64,000 nt of DNA from Fodinicurvata fenggangensis DSM 21160 (GTDB taxonomy: Bacteria; Pseudomonadota; Alphaproteobacteria; Kiloniellales; DSM-21159), in assembly GCF_000686045.1 (NCBI RefSeq), contig NZ_JMLV01000011.1, positions 83,618 through 147,617 on the forward strand. The letters are read 5' to 3'. Below, piece after piece: positions 42,194-51,776 of this stretch; position 1 is the first letter of the stretch, and every line of letters starts with the position of its first letter. The position numbers were made by a program, and so were the translations under genes. The notes under the pieces were generated by a model. The model was not told where the DNA came from, did no database searches, and saw nothing but the letters and a program-made list of their open reading frames with translations.

Positions 42194-43330
42194 ATGAACA
42201 AGACCGCAACGGCCGAGATGGATAGCAGCGAAAGCCACAGCGATACGGACACACTGGTCGAAATCCAGGATGTCTCAAAGACCTATGACGGCGAGACCCT
42301 GGTCATCGAAGGTCTCAACCTGGACATCCAGCGCGGCGAATTCCTCACGCTGCTGGGGCCCTCGGGCTCCGGCAAGACCACGGTTCTGATGATGCTGGCA
42401 GGCTTCGAAACGCCGACCGGCGGGACCATAAAGATCGGTGGGAAGGAGATCACCCGGGTTCCCCCCTACAAGCGCGATATCGGCGTGGTCTTCCAGAACT
42501 ATGCCCTCTTTCCGCACATGACCGTCGCCGAGAACCTGCGCTTTCCCTTGGATGTGCGCGGCGTTGCCCGCAAGGAGGCCGAGAAGAGCGTGGATCGTGC
42601 GCTCGAAATCGTGCGCCTGCAGGGCTTCGGCAACCGCAAGCCCACACAGCTCTCGGGCGGTCAGCAGCAACGCGTCGCCGTGGCCCGCGCCCTGGTTTTC
42701 GAACCGAAGCTGATCCTGCTGGACGAACCCCTGGGCGCACTGGACAAGAACCTGCGCGAGGAAATGCAGATCGAGCTGAAGCACATCCACGAGCAGCTAG
42801 GCGTCACCATGGTCTATGTGACCCATGACCAGGCCGAGGCCCTGACCATGTCGGATCGTGTGGCCGTTTTCGAGGCCGGCGAAATCCAGCAGCTTGCCGG
42901 GCCGGATACCCTCTACAATGCGCCCGAGAACGCCTTTGTTGCCGGCTTCATCGGCAAGAACAATCGCCTGACAGGCAAGGTTGAAAGCAGTGAAGGGAAG
43001 CACTGCGTCGTACAGCTGGAGGACGGCAACAATCGCGTCAAGGCGCTGGATATCCGCACCGACGGTCCGGGCAGCCGCACCACGCTCTCCGTGCGTCCGG
43101 AACGCGTCCGCCTGGGGGAAGCGGCCGAAGGCTATGACAATGTCTTCGAAGCCGAAATCCGCGAAACCATCTTCATGGGCGACCATGTCCGGGTCGGTGT
43201 GGCTTTCGGAGGCGACGAGGAGTTCGTGATCCAGGTCCCGAACACCGAGGAACGCGCAGCTCTCAAGGTCGGGGACAAGGTCCGCATCGGCTGGCGAGCC
43301 GATGCCTGCCGCGCGCTGGATTCCGCCTGA
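42194..43330 (+). CDS. Polyamine/opine-type ABC importer ATPase (PotA-like)
   Basis: This ATPase of about 378 aa has Walker A GPSGSGKTT, Q-loop VVFQNYALFPHMTV, signature LSGGQQQRVAVARAL, Walker B LILLDEPLGALD, H-loop THDQ and a C-terminal TOBE domain (about 285-375). It is the PotA/FbpC subgroup, which pairs with PotB/PotC-type permeases. The start at 42194 is the first Met close to the domain; its ribosome site is weak. Its partner permeases and binding protein lie immediately downstream on the opposite strand, an unusual convergent arrangement. Confidence 0.9.
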   Translation: MNKTATAEMDSSESHSDTDTLVEIQDVSKTYDGETLVIEGLNLDIQRGEFLTLLGPSGSGKTTVLMMLAGFETPTGGTIKIGGKEITRVPPYKRDIGVVFQNYALFPHMTVAENLRFPLDVRGVARKEAEKSVDRALEIVRLQGFGNRKPTQLSGGQQQRVAVARALVFEPKLILLDEPLGALDKNLREEMQIELKHIHEQLGVTMVYVTHDQAEALTMSDRVAVFEAGEIQQLAGPDTLYNAPENAFVAGFIGKNNRLTGKVESSEGKHCVVQLEDGNNRVKALDIRTDGPGSRTTLSVRPERVRLGEAAEGYDNVFEAEIRETIFMGDHVRVGVAFGGDEEFVIQVPNTEERAALKVGDKVRIGWRADACRALDSA

Positions 43331-43393
43331 CACCCGGGTGACGGCAGAACATCCGGGGGGGCAGGCCTTACCTGGGTATTTTCAGACTCAGGC

Positions 43394-44221
43394 TCATCCA
43401 GACAGGCCGCGCATGCGCTCGCTGCGACGCTTGAGCAGGCCGGCCACGATCATGAGACCCGTTGCCATCACCACCAGCAGGGTCGCCATGGCCAGGATCG
43501 AGGGATCGATATTCTCTCTCAGGCCAGAGAACATCTGCTTTGGAAGGGTTCTCTGAGTCGGTCCTGCCAGGAAGACCGCCACCACCACCTCGTCAAAGGA
43601 GATGGCGAAGGCGAAGAGCGCGCCTGAGGCCACGCCTGGTGAAATGATGGGCAGGATGACGCGCCGGAAGACGGTAAGCGGTGGCGCGCCCAGGCTCTGT
43701 GCCGCCCGCACCAGGGTCCCGTCGAAACCCTCCAGGGTCGCAGCCACGGTAACCAGCACGAATGGCAGGCAGAGAGCCGTGTGTGCAATGATCAGGCCGG
43801 TAAAACTGTTGGTCAGACCCAACTGGGCAAAGAAGAAATAGAGCCCGACGGCCGTGATGATCAGGGGTACGATCATGGGGGCCAGCAGGAAGGCATTGAT
43901 CACGGGCAGGCTGCGCAGATTCTTCCGCGCCATGGCCAGGGCTGCCAATGTGCCCAGCGTGGTTGAGAAGATGGTGGCCCCGATCGCGACAAACAGGCTG
44001 TTGCGCAGGGTGAACATCCAGGGTCGCGGGGCCAGGACCTCCTCGTACCAGCGAAAAGAAAAGCCCGGCATGGGATAGGACAGGAAGGTGCCTGAGCTGA
44101 AGGACAGCGGAATGATCGCGAAGATCGGCGCCACCAGGAAGACGCAGACCAGGGCCACGAAGATGCGCAGACCATAATGGCCGACGACCTGGGGCTTGGT
44201 TGCATAGGAGGGTGCAGCCAT
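43394..44221 (-). CDS. Polyamine/opine-type ABC permease (PotC-like)
   Basis: This permease of about 275 aa has six hydrophobic segments and the EAA loop RAAQSLGAPPLTVFRRVILPIISPGV. The start at 44221 has GAGGAGAG upstream; the much longer open frame to 44455 is antisense coding noise. It is the third gene of the binding-protein/PotB/PotC operon. Confidence 0.92.
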   Translation of the reverse strand: MAAPSYATKPQVVGHYGLRIFVALVCVFLVAPIFAIIPLSFSSGTFLSYPMPGFSFRWYEEVLAPRPWMFTLRNSLFVAIGATIFSTTLGTLAALAMARKNLRSLPVINAFLLAPMIVPLIITAVGLYFFFAQLGLTNSFTGLIIAHTALCLPFVLVTVAATLEGFDGTLVRAAQSLGAPPLTVFRRVILPIISPGVASGALFAFAISFDEVVVAVFLAGPTQRTLPKQMFSGLRENIDPSILAMATLLVVMATGLMIVAGLLKRRSERMRGLSG

Positions 44222-44229
44222 GTCTCTCC

Positions 44230-45459
44230 TCACGTCCCCATCTGGATTCGGCCCGTACCGGTCAGGCGCGTGAATATGGCGTAAAGCACGAAGATCATGA
44301 GCAGCAGGATCACGCCCAGGGCGGCAGCAAGGCCCCAGTTCAGGGTCTCGTTCGTGTGGTAGGCGATGAAATAGCTGATCATCTGGTCCTCGTTTCCACC
44401 GAGCAGTGCCGGCGTAATGTAGAAGCCGATGGCCAGGATGAAGACCAGCAGGCAACCGGCCGCGATCCCCGGCATGGTCTGCGGAAGGTAGACCCGGCGA
44501 AAGGCGCGCAGGGGCGGCGCACCCAGTGAGGCGGCCGCACGCATGTGAGAATGAGGGATGCCCCGCATCACGGCATAAAGCGGCATGATCATGAAGGGCA
44601 GAAGGATGTGGATCATGCCCACATAGACGCCGAACCTGTTGTAGAGCAATTCAAGGGGCGCATCGGTCAAGCCCAGGTTGACCAACAGTGTATTGATCGG
44701 CCCGCTGCGCGAAAGCAGCACCATCCAGGAGGCCGTGCGCACCAGCAGTGAGGTCCAGAAGGGCAGCAGCACCAGGACCAGAAGGATGCCCTGCACCCTC
44801 CGCGAAGAGTTGGTCATCAGGAAGGCGATCGGATATCCAAGCAGCAGGGCTGCCAGGGTAATGACAAAAGCCATCCAGAGCGTTCGTTCGTAAAGATCCA
44901 GATAGATGGCCTGATGCTCGGAAACCCACTGGAGGCCTCCGTCTTCTGCCCATTCAAGATCCAGCGCTGTCAGCACGTAGTCCAGGGTAAAGGGGCTCGC
45001 GTTTTCCTTCAGCGCTTGCCAGTACTGGGTTTCCTCCCAACGGGGATCGATCCCGATCAGGGTCTCGGTCCAGCTGGCCTCCGGCTCCTCGTCGGGCAGG
45101 CCAAAGGCGGTCGCGCGCAACAGGCCGCGATAGCCGGCGATCTCATAATCCAGGCGCCGACCGGGTGCAGAGAGTTGGCGCTCATCCCTGGCATCGCGCA
45201 ACTCCTGGGCAAACTCGGCAACAATGGGTTCACCGGGCATGCCTTCGCCATCCCACTGCTGAATGGCCGCCATGCTTTCCGGAAAGGTATTGGCCACCTC
45301 CGGGTTCTGCACGGCGCGATAAAGCATCAGCGCTATGGGCAGCGCAAAGAAGATCAGCAGGAAGATCACGGAAGGCGCAAAGAGGCCGAGAGAGCCAAGA
45401 CGTCTGCGTCGCTCGGTTCGACGAAGCCGTTGCTTGAGATCCGCGGTCGTGGCCGCCAT
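44230..45459 (-). CDS. Polyamine/opine-type ABC permease (PotB-like) with large periplasmic insert
   Basis: This 409-aa permease has a first membrane segment at about 25-48, then about 140 polar, acidic residues, then five more segments and the EAA loop RAAASLGAPPLRAFRRVYLPQTMPGI. PotB proteins are usually under 300 aa; the extra length is the loop between segments 1 and 2, which would face the periplasm. Such inserts are known in a branch of alphaproteobacterial PotB-like proteins. It lies between the binding-protein gene and the PotC-like gene. Confidence 0.92.
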   Translation of the reverse strand: MAATTADLKQRLRRTERRRRLGSLGLFAPSVIFLLIFFALPIALMLYRAVQNPEVANTFPESMAAIQQWDGEGMPGEPIVAEFAQELRDARDERQLSAPGRRLDYEIAGYRGLLRATAFGLPDEEPEASWTETLIGIDPRWEETQYWQALKENASPFTLDYVLTALDLEWAEDGGLQWVSEHQAIYLDLYERTLWMAFVITLAALLLGYPIAFLMTNSSRRVQGILLVLVLLPFWTSLLVRTASWMVLLSRSGPINTLLVNLGLTDAPLELLYNRFGVYVGMIHILLPFMIMPLYAVMRGIPHSHMRAAASLGAPPLRAFRRVYLPQTMPGIAAGCLLVFILAIGFYITPALLGGNEDQMISYFIAYHTNETLNWGLAAALGVILLLMIFVLYAIFTRLTGTGRIQMGT

Positions 45460-45528
45460 TGATGCAGACTCCGAGAAAACGGGCGGTCAGGATATCTCCT
45501 GACCGCCCGGCAGGTTACACGCGATTGC

Positions 45529-46584
45529 TTACTGTGACGCCCAGGCGTTGAAACGCCGATCCAGGCGCTCCTGGTTGTCCACCCAGAACTCGGTGCTGTT
45601 CAGCAGCGCACCTTCCAGGTTATCCGGAGCTGTCGGAAGACGCGGTGCCATTTCCTCGGGAACCGATTCAAAGGCTGCTTCCTTGGTCGGGCCATAGGCA
45701 ATGTGCTGCTGCAGGCGAGACATGTTCTCGGGCTCGCTCACGTACTTGATGAACTCGACCGCCTCGTCCTTGTTCGACGTGCCGCTGATGATGGCCCAGG
45801 AATCGATGGCATAGATCTGACCTTCCCAGGCGATGTCCACCGGCTGGCCTTCGGTCTGCGCCTTGTCGATGCGACCGTTGTAGGCAGTGGTCATGGCAAC
45901 GTCGCCGGAGGCGACCCATTCCGGCGGCTGGGCACCGGCTTCCCACCACTGGATGTGCTCCTTGAGTTCGTCCAGCTTGGCAAAGGCGCGGTCCACGCCT
46001 TCTTCGGTGCTAAGCGTCTCATAGACGTCTTCTGGTGCGACACCATCGGCCATCAGGGCCAGCTCGAGATTGAACTTTGCACCGCGACGCAGGCCACGCT
46101 TGCCCGGGAACTCCTCGACGTTGAAGAAGTCATCCCAGCCGCTGGGCGTGCCTTCGACCTCGTCCGTGTTGTAGGCGTTGACGATCGACCAAACGATGGT
46201 TCCGGCACCGCACTCACTCGATCCGCCGTCGATGAAGTCATCACGACCACCGATCTCGTCCCAGGGCAGGCGCTCGAGATAGCCCTGCTGGCAGGCACGT
46301 TGAAGTTCGGGATCCTCGAGCTGCACCACGTCCCAGACGACCGAATCGGTCTCCACCATGGACATGATGTTTGAAAGGCCACCGTTGAAGCTTTCCTCCA
46401 GGATGGGGATGCCGGTCTCTTCGGTGAAGGGTTCGAAATAGGCGATTCCCTGCTGGTCCTGATAGGAACCGCCCCAGCCGACCACCGTCAGGTCACGGTC
46501 CTGGGCCGCAGCGATGCCGGCCAGGGTCATGCTGCCCAGGGCCGTGGCGGCGAGTCCCAAAGTGATGTTTCTTGCTACAGACAT
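45529..46584 (-). CDS. Polyamine/opine-type ABC substrate-binding protein (PotD-like)
   Basis: This 351-aa periplasmic protein has a Sec signal (NITLGLAATALGSMTLAGIAAAQ). It has the PotD/family-1 fold pattern: LTVVGWGGSYQDQQGIAYFEPFTEETGI, WDVVQLEDPEL, and WNDFFNVEEFPGKRGLR-like PotD blocks. The mature protein is acidic. GGAGG lies about 6 bases before the ATG. It is the first gene of the minus-strand transporter operon. Putrescine, spermidine or an opine-like ligand is possible. Confidence 0.9.
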   Translation of the reverse strand: MSVARNITLGLAATALGSMTLAGIAAAQDRDLTVVGWGGSYQDQQGIAYFEPFTEETGIPILEESFNGGLSNIMSMVETDSVVWDVVQLEDPELQRACQQGYLERLPWDEIGGRDDFIDGGSSECGAGTIVWSIVNAYNTDEVEGTPSGWDDFFNVEEFPGKRGLRRGAKFNLELALMADGVAPEDVYETLSTEEGVDRAFAKLDELKEHIQWWEAGAQPPEWVASGDVAMTTAYNGRIDKAQTEGQPVDIAWEGQIYAIDSWAIISGTSNKDEAVEFIKYVSEPENMSRLQQHIAYGPTKEAAFESVPEEMAPRLPTAPDNLEGALLNSTEFWVDNQERLDRRFNAWASQ

Positions 46585-46734
46585 AATGCCTCCTTCTTCT
46601 TATCGGTAATGATCTGTCCGCACTGAAAGCTACGGAACTCAATGGGCTTTGTCCATATCGCCTCTGGTTGAACTGCAGCTTAATGCAGCCATGAGGCGAA
46701 CCGGCGCCTTGAGCCCCGATGCCGTTGGCTTCCC

Positions 46735-48327
46735 TTAGAACCCAACGGCCTGGCCATCCTTGCGGTGATCCGATCCGGCGATGTAGATGCCATTGTCCAT
46801 GCGATGGATCAGCTGTGCGCCGCCGAATCCAAAGGCCGCTTCCGGTGGCTCCACAGTGATCACGTGCCCCAGGGCCCGCAGCCCGTCCAGGGTTTCCGCC
46901 GGGAAGGTCTGTTCCATCGCCACCCGGCGCCCACCGGTCACACGCCAGCGCGGCGCATCACTGGCGGTCTGCGGAGTCTGGCCGTAGTCCAGCATGCGCA
47001 GGACCATCTGGACATGCCCCTGGGCCTGCATGGGACCGCCCATCACGCCATAGCTGGTCAGCGGCTGCCCCCCTCGCGTCAGGAAGCCGGGAATAATGGT
47101 GTGGAACGGCAGCTTGCGCGGGCCCACGGAATTGGGGTGATTGGCATCCAGCCGGAAGCCGGATCCCCGGTTCTGCAGGCTGATGCCCGTCTCGGGCACC
47201 ACGACGCCGGAGCCGAATCCCTGGTAGTTCGACTGGATGAAGGACACCATCGCACCACTGGCATCTGCCGCGGTGATATAGACCGTGCCTCCCGGCCGCG
47301 GGATGGCATGGCCGGGATCGCCGGCTTTCTTCGGATCGATTTCCTGCGCCCGAGCCTTCAGGTAGTCCGGCGCCAGCATCTGCTCCGGTGCGATCTCCAT
47401 CGTTTCCGGATCGGACACATGGGCATAGACCTCGGCCAGGGCCAGCTTCATGGCCTCGATCTGCAGGTGCAGGCCGGCAACCGAATCCACGCCGTGATCA
47501 TATACGGAGGTATGCTCCAGAATCCCAAGCGCGATCAGGGCGGCAATCCCCTGTCCGTTGGGCGGAATCTCGTGGGCTTCCACGCCATGATAGTCCTTGC
47601 TGACAGTTTCGCACCAGAAGGGTTCGTGGGACGCCAGGTCTTCTATGCTCAGCGCACCGCCGTGCCGACCGGCGAAAGCCACCATCTTCTCCGCCAGCTC
47701 ACCACTATAGAAGGCCTGTCCGCGCGTCTCGGCGATCAGGCGCAGGCTGCGCCCCATCGCGGCATTGCTGTAAAGTTCCCCGGCTTTCGGCGCCCGGCCC
47801 TCCGGCATGAAGGCCTCGGCAAAGCCCGGCTGCTCCTTCAACACCCGGGCGCCGTTGGCCCACAGCTGGGCGATGATCGGGGTGACTGCATAACCCTTAT
47901 CGGCATAGGTGATTGCCGGCTCGAACAGGGCCTCGAACGGCAGACGGCCGAAGCGCTCCGACAGTGAGACCCAGGCCGATACGGCACCGGGAACGGTCAC
48001 CGCATCCCAGCCACGTTCGGGCATCGCCTCCTGCCCGGCAAAACGCTCGGGCGTCCAGGCAGCAGGCGCCCGGCCCGAAGCATTGAGGCCGTGCAGGCCT
48101 TTGCCATCATGCAGGATCGCGAAGGCATCGCTGCCCAGACCGTTGCCCGTGGGCTCGACCACCGTCAGCGCGATTGCGGTTGCCAGCGCCGCATCGACGG
48201 CGTTGCCGCCCTGCATCAGCATCCGCAATCCGGCCTGCGATGCCAGCGGCTGCGAGGTTGCCACCATGTTGCGTGCCATGACGGGCATGCGCTGGGAAGG
48301 ATAGGGAAAATCGAATGTCATGGACAT
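46735..48327 (-). CDS. Gamma-glutamyltransferase family protein, no signal peptide
   Basis: This protein of about 530 aa is of the gamma-glutamyltranspeptidase (Ntn-hydrolase) family. MVATSQPLASQAGLRMLMQGGNAVDAALATAIALTVVEPTGNGLGSDAF is the typical start. The self-cleavage region is PGGTVYITAADASGAMVS, with a Thr at the expected nucleophile place. Canonical Ggt has TTH.S..D there, so substrate or activity may differ. Unlike exported Ggt it shows no signal peptide with the start at 48327. It follows tctA directly on the same strand, suggesting that it processes a compound imported by the Tct system. Confidence 0.88.
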   Translation of the reverse strand: MSMTFDFPYPSQRMPVMARNMVATSQPLASQAGLRMLMQGGNAVDAALATAIALTVVEPTGNGLGSDAFAILHDGKGLHGLNASGRAPAAWTPERFAGQEAMPERGWDAVTVPGAVSAWVSLSERFGRLPFEALFEPAITYADKGYAVTPIIAQLWANGARVLKEQPGFAEAFMPEGRAPKAGELYSNAAMGRSLRLIAETRGQAFYSGELAEKMVAFAGRHGGALSIEDLASHEPFWCETVSKDYHGVEAHEIPPNGQGIAALIALGILEHTSVYDHGVDSVAGLHLQIEAMKLALAEVYAHVSDPETMEIAPEQMLAPDYLKARAQEIDPKKAGDPGHAIPRPGGTVYITAADASGAMVSFIQSNYQGFGSGVVVPETGISLQNRGSGFRLDANHPNSVGPRKLPFHTIIPGFLTRGGQPLTSYGVMGGPMQAQGHVQMVLRMLDYGQTPQTASDAPRWRVTGGRRVAMEQTFPAETLDGLRALGHVITVEPPEAAFGFGGAQLIHRMDNGIYIAGSDHRKDGQAVGF

Positions 48328-48392
48328 GATGGAAAAGCCTTGCTCCGGTTTGGGTTTGGGTTTGCGTGTCGCAGCATGAATCTGGTTCGGTA

Positions 48393-49904
48393 TCAACTGC
48401 CGTTTTCAGCCTGCAGCTTCTTCCGCTGGCGATAGCGATAACGGATGAACAACAGGATCGAGACCACGGCCAGGACCAGGAAGCCCGCCGATACGGGGCG
48501 CGTGAAGAACAGGCTCCAATCCTCGTTCGCCATCAGGGCCCGGCGCAGGTTCGTCTCCGCGATGGGTCCCAGGATCACGCCCAACACCAGGGGGGCCAGG
48601 GGATAGTCCATCTTCTTCAGCACATAACCAAGGGCACCCACGAAAAACAGCAGGTGGACATCCGTGACACGATTGTTGAGCGCGAAAACGCCAACAGCAC
48701 AGAAGACCAGGACCAGCGGCACGATGATGTGCTTGGGGACCTTGGTGACCATCAGGAAATAGCGCATGGTCATCAACGCGATCACCAGCATCATCACCGC
48801 CGCCACGACCATGGCGACGAAGATGCTCTGAACCAGCTCCGGATTGTCCACCATCAGACGCGGCCCGACGCTGATGCCATGCACCATCAGGGCCGCGATC
48901 AACACGGCGTCGACGGCGCTGCCGGGAATGCCCAGCGCGATCATGGGAATCAGACCGCCGCCAGCCGTCGCGGAATTGCCGGATTCCGAGGCCACCACGC
49001 CTTCGGGGATCCCGGTTCCGAACTTCTCCGGCGTCTTCGAGGCCTGCCGCGCCTGGTCATAGGCCAGCAGGTTGGCGATGGAGCCGCCTGCCCCAGGCAC
49101 GGCACCGATGAAGACACCGATCAGTGAGGAGCGGATCAGGTTGACCGGCCGCGACAGCGTCTCGCGCATGAACTGGAAGGGCCGGAAGACGATGGGGCTG
49201 TCGACCAGGGCCTTGCCGCGCTGGACCCGGCCGACATCCTCCAGTTCGCTCAGCAGCTGGCTGACCGCGAAGATGCCGATCAGCACAGTCAGAAAGGGCA
49301 GGCCCGCTTCCAGCATGCGAAGATCGAAGCTGAAGCGCTGGGCGCCCATCATGGGATCGTCGCCGATGGTGGCCAGGAACATCCCCAGGATACCCGCGAT
49401 CATGCCGCGCAGCATGGACTGCCCGACCAGGCTGGCGATCACGGTCATGGCAAAGACAATGAGGGAGAAGTACTCCCAGGGCCCCAGCTCGATGGCAATG
49501 AGAGCCAGGGGCGGGGCGGCCAGAACCAGCACGATAACCGAGATGATGGTGCCGAAGAACGAGGCCCAGATACCCAATCCAAGGGCCCGCCCGGGATCGC
49601 CGTTGCGCGCCATGGGGAAGGCATCGAATGTGGTGGCCACTGCCGAAGGCGTCCCCGGGATACTCAGCAGGGCGGCCGATATCATGCCGCCACAGAGGCC
49701 GCCGACATAGACGGCCAGCATGGTGGCCACCCCCTGGATTGCCGGCATGTAGAAGGTCAGCGGCAGGGTCAGCACGATGGCCATGGTGATGGTGAACCCC
49801 GGAATGGCCGACGCGACGAGACCGGCCACGACCCCGATCAGCATCGTTGCAATCGTGGCCAGCTGGAATATCTGTCCCAGCGCGCCTCCAAAGCCTTCAA
49901 ACAT
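48393..49904 (-). CDS. tctA: Tripartite tricarboxylate transporter, large permease TctA
   Basis: This 503-aa membrane protein has about 11 hydrophobic segments. The TctA hallmarks are GVVAGLVASAIPGFTITMAIVLTLPLTFYM, IPGTPSAVATTFDAFPMARNGDPGRALGLG and GAVPGAGGSIANLLAYDQA. It forms the ion-driven permease with TctB. Third gene of the tctCBA-ggt order. Confidence 0.95.
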   Translation of the reverse strand: MFEGFGGALGQIFQLATIATMLIGVVAGLVASAIPGFTITMAIVLTLPLTFYMPAIQGVATMLAVYVGGLCGGMISAALLSIPGTPSAVATTFDAFPMARNGDPGRALGLGIWASFFGTIISVIVLVLAAPPLALIAIELGPWEYFSLIVFAMTVIASLVGQSMLRGMIAGILGMFLATIGDDPMMGAQRFSFDLRMLEAGLPFLTVLIGIFAVSQLLSELEDVGRVQRGKALVDSPIVFRPFQFMRETLSRPVNLIRSSLIGVFIGAVPGAGGSIANLLAYDQARQASKTPEKFGTGIPEGVVASESGNSATAGGGLIPMIALGIPGSAVDAVLIAALMVHGISVGPRLMVDNPELVQSIFVAMVVAAVMMLVIALMTMRYFLMVTKVPKHIIVPLVLVFCAVGVFALNNRVTDVHLLFFVGALGYVLKKMDYPLAPLVLGVILGPIAETNLRRALMANEDWSLFFTRPVSAGFLVLAVVSILLFIRYRYRQRKKLQAENGS

Positions 49905-49966
49905 GGCGTTCTCGCTTCCCTGTTGTCCCGAACCGGTACAAGATCACGTCCATTCTGTGCCCCTGC

Positions 49967-50548
49967 CTAGAAGAAGCCGCCCGGCAGGAAGACGCTGAGT
50001 GCCCGGGCAAAGAAATATTCCACCCCCACGGAGGCAACCAGCGCGATGATCAGGGCGGCGATCCCATTCCTGAGGGTCTTGGGTCCCACCGCAACCTGGG
50101 CAATCACGATGAACAGGAAGGTTGCCACCGTATAACCGGCCAGCCCGAAGGCAGCCACGTAGACCCCGAACAGGGCCAGCATCAGGATGACCAGCTTCCT
50201 TTCCGCGAGCGCGGTGGTCACCAGGCCCGTCATCTGGCCGTGCCGGGCGCGCACTTCCTTCACGGCGCCTGGCAGGGTCTGCCCGATCATGGCGAGGTTG
50301 AGCAGGATCAACGCACCAAGGACGAAGCGGGGAAAGGCCCAGGCCCCCAACGGCTCCCAGGCGGAATCGGGCAGGTCGCCGGCCACCACGAAAAGGAACG
50401 CGAAAATGACCAGCATGGTCAGATTCAGCAACAGGTGAAGGAGCGCCGAGTTGCTGGCGCTCCCTCCGCTGTTGTCCTGCGTTCCCGATCCCTCCTCCGT
50501 TTCCGTTTCCGAGACGGAGGAGGTCCGGTCAGACGGCGCCGTCATCAC
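49967..50548 (-). CDS. tctB: Tripartite tricarboxylate transporter, small permease TctB
   Basis: This 193-aa protein has four hydrophobic segments and a polar Ser/Glu-rich N-terminus. It lies between the binding-protein gene and tctA. Its ATG overlaps the tctC stop (ATGA). Sequence conservation in TctB is low; the assignment rests on size, topology and position. Confidence 0.88.
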   Translation of the reverse strand: MMTAPSDRTSSVSETETEEGSGTQDNSGGSASNSALLHLLLNLTMLVIFAFLFVVAGDLPDSAWEPLGAWAFPRFVLGALILLNLAMIGQTLPGAVKEVRARHGQMTGLVTTALAERKLVILMLALFGVYVAAFGLAGYTVATFLFIVIAQVAVGPKTLRNGIAALIIALVASVGVEYFFARALSVFLPGGFF

Positions 50549-51501
50549 TGCTTGATGTGTTCGGCCAGGTTGGAAACGGTTTGGTCGAGATTGTCCATGT
50601 ATTCGGCATAGTCATCCCGACTGCGGATAACCACTTCCGCACCGGCCGCATTCACCTGCTCGATGAACTCCTCGTCGTTCTCCAGCTTGGTCAGGCTTTC
50701 CTCGAGCACTTCGATGCGCTCCTCCGGCGTCCCCTTCGGAACGAAGAGACCGCGGTTGATGGTCAGCTCGAGATCGTGTCCAAGCTCCTGAAGCGTGGGG
50801 ACATCCGGCGTTGCTTCGATGCGTTCAGTCGCCCCTGTGGCCAGGAACCGCAGATCGTCGTTCTTCACGAATTCCAGCGACGAGGCAATGTCGCCGATGG
50901 CGGCGTCGATATGCCCGCCAACCAGGGCCTGGATGCGTTCGCCGGTGCCTTCATAGCCGACATAGGAGAATTCAGCGCCGGTGGCATCCTCGATCATGGC
51001 GGCATGCAGGTGCGGCACACCGGCCATGGTCACGCCGAAGGTAACCTCACCGGGGTTCTCCTTGGCGTACTCCACGAACTCATCGAAGGTTTGCCAGGGT
51101 GTGTCCGCATTCACCACAACATACTGCGGCGAGAGGGTGAAGGAAGCCACCGGTTCGAAGTCATCCGGATGAACGTCGGTAACGCCCGTATAGTGCGAAA
51201 CCAGCAGACCCTCATGGATCTGGGCCATGGTGTAGCCATCCGCATCGCGCTCGCGGGCTTCCTCCAGCCCCTGTGTACCGCTGACCCCCGGCAGGTTGAT
51301 CACCGGGATGGACTCGCCCAGATATTCCTCGCCGTGGTTGGCAACAATCCGCATCAGCGTATCACTGCCACCTCCAGGCCCCCAGGGCACGATCATCTCG
51401 ACGGGGCCGTCAGGGAAGTCCTGTGCCGCAGCAGCGCCGCCCAAAGCAAGGCCGGCTGCCAACGTGCAAGCGAGCGTCAGTGACGTCTTTCGTAAACTCA
51501 T
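50545..51501 (-). CDS. tctC: Tripartite tricarboxylate transporter, binding protein TctC (Bug type)
   Basis: This protein of about 318 aa has a signal peptide (LRKTSLTLACTLAAGLALGGAAAA). The Bug-family body includes FPDGPVEMIVPWGPGGGSDTLMRI, INLPGVSGTQGLEEA and GYEGTGERIQALVGGHIDAAIGD. The start at 51501 has GGGAG 9 bases upstream; in-frame ATGs at 51510 and 51558 are less likely. The mature protein is acidic. It binds a carboxylate ligand for TctAB, identity unknown. Confidence 0.92.
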   Translation of the reverse strand: MSLRKTSLTLACTLAAGLALGGAAAAQDFPDGPVEMIVPWGPGGGSDTLMRIVANHGEEYLGESIPVINLPGVSGTQGLEEARERDADGYTMAQIHEGLLVSHYTGVTDVHPDDFEPVASFTLSPQYVVVNADTPWQTFDEFVEYAKENPGEVTFGVTMAGVPHLHAAMIEDATGAEFSYVGYEGTGERIQALVGGHIDAAIGDIASSLEFVKNDDLRFLATGATERIEATPDVPTLQELGHDLELTINRGLFVPKGTPEERIEVLEESLTKLENDEEFIEQVNAAGAEVVIRSRDDYAEYMDNLDQTVSNLAEHIKQ

Positions 51502-51576
51502 GATTGCCATCTCCCGATTGTGCTCCTTGTACACTGCCGTCCACTGTACCGCAGACAACAGTCTGATGGTAAGTAG

Positions 51577-51597
51577 GAACCAATTCTATATTGGTTC
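51577..51597. promoter_or_regulatory. GAACCAAT/ATTGGTTC palindrome
   Basis: This perfect dyad has 8-bp arms and a TCTAT spacer, in an AT-rich gap about 75 bases upstream of the tctC start. It probably lies over or near the tctCBA-ggt promoter, which makes it an operator candidate, perhaps for the nearby FCD-type GntR protein. Confidence 0.5.
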
Positions 51598-51776
51598 ATT
51601 ATTCTTCTTGCTTTTCGCCACCATGATTAGCCATCAGGGTACAGTATTTCAAGTTTTTCTCCCAATTTTCGGCTCCAGCCTTGAGAACCAATTTGTTATT
51701 GCTATCATAATTCCCGCATTCAACGCGTAGACCTTCCCGTCCCGCTCGGACGGTTGCATTCTCGGGATTCTCGCCA

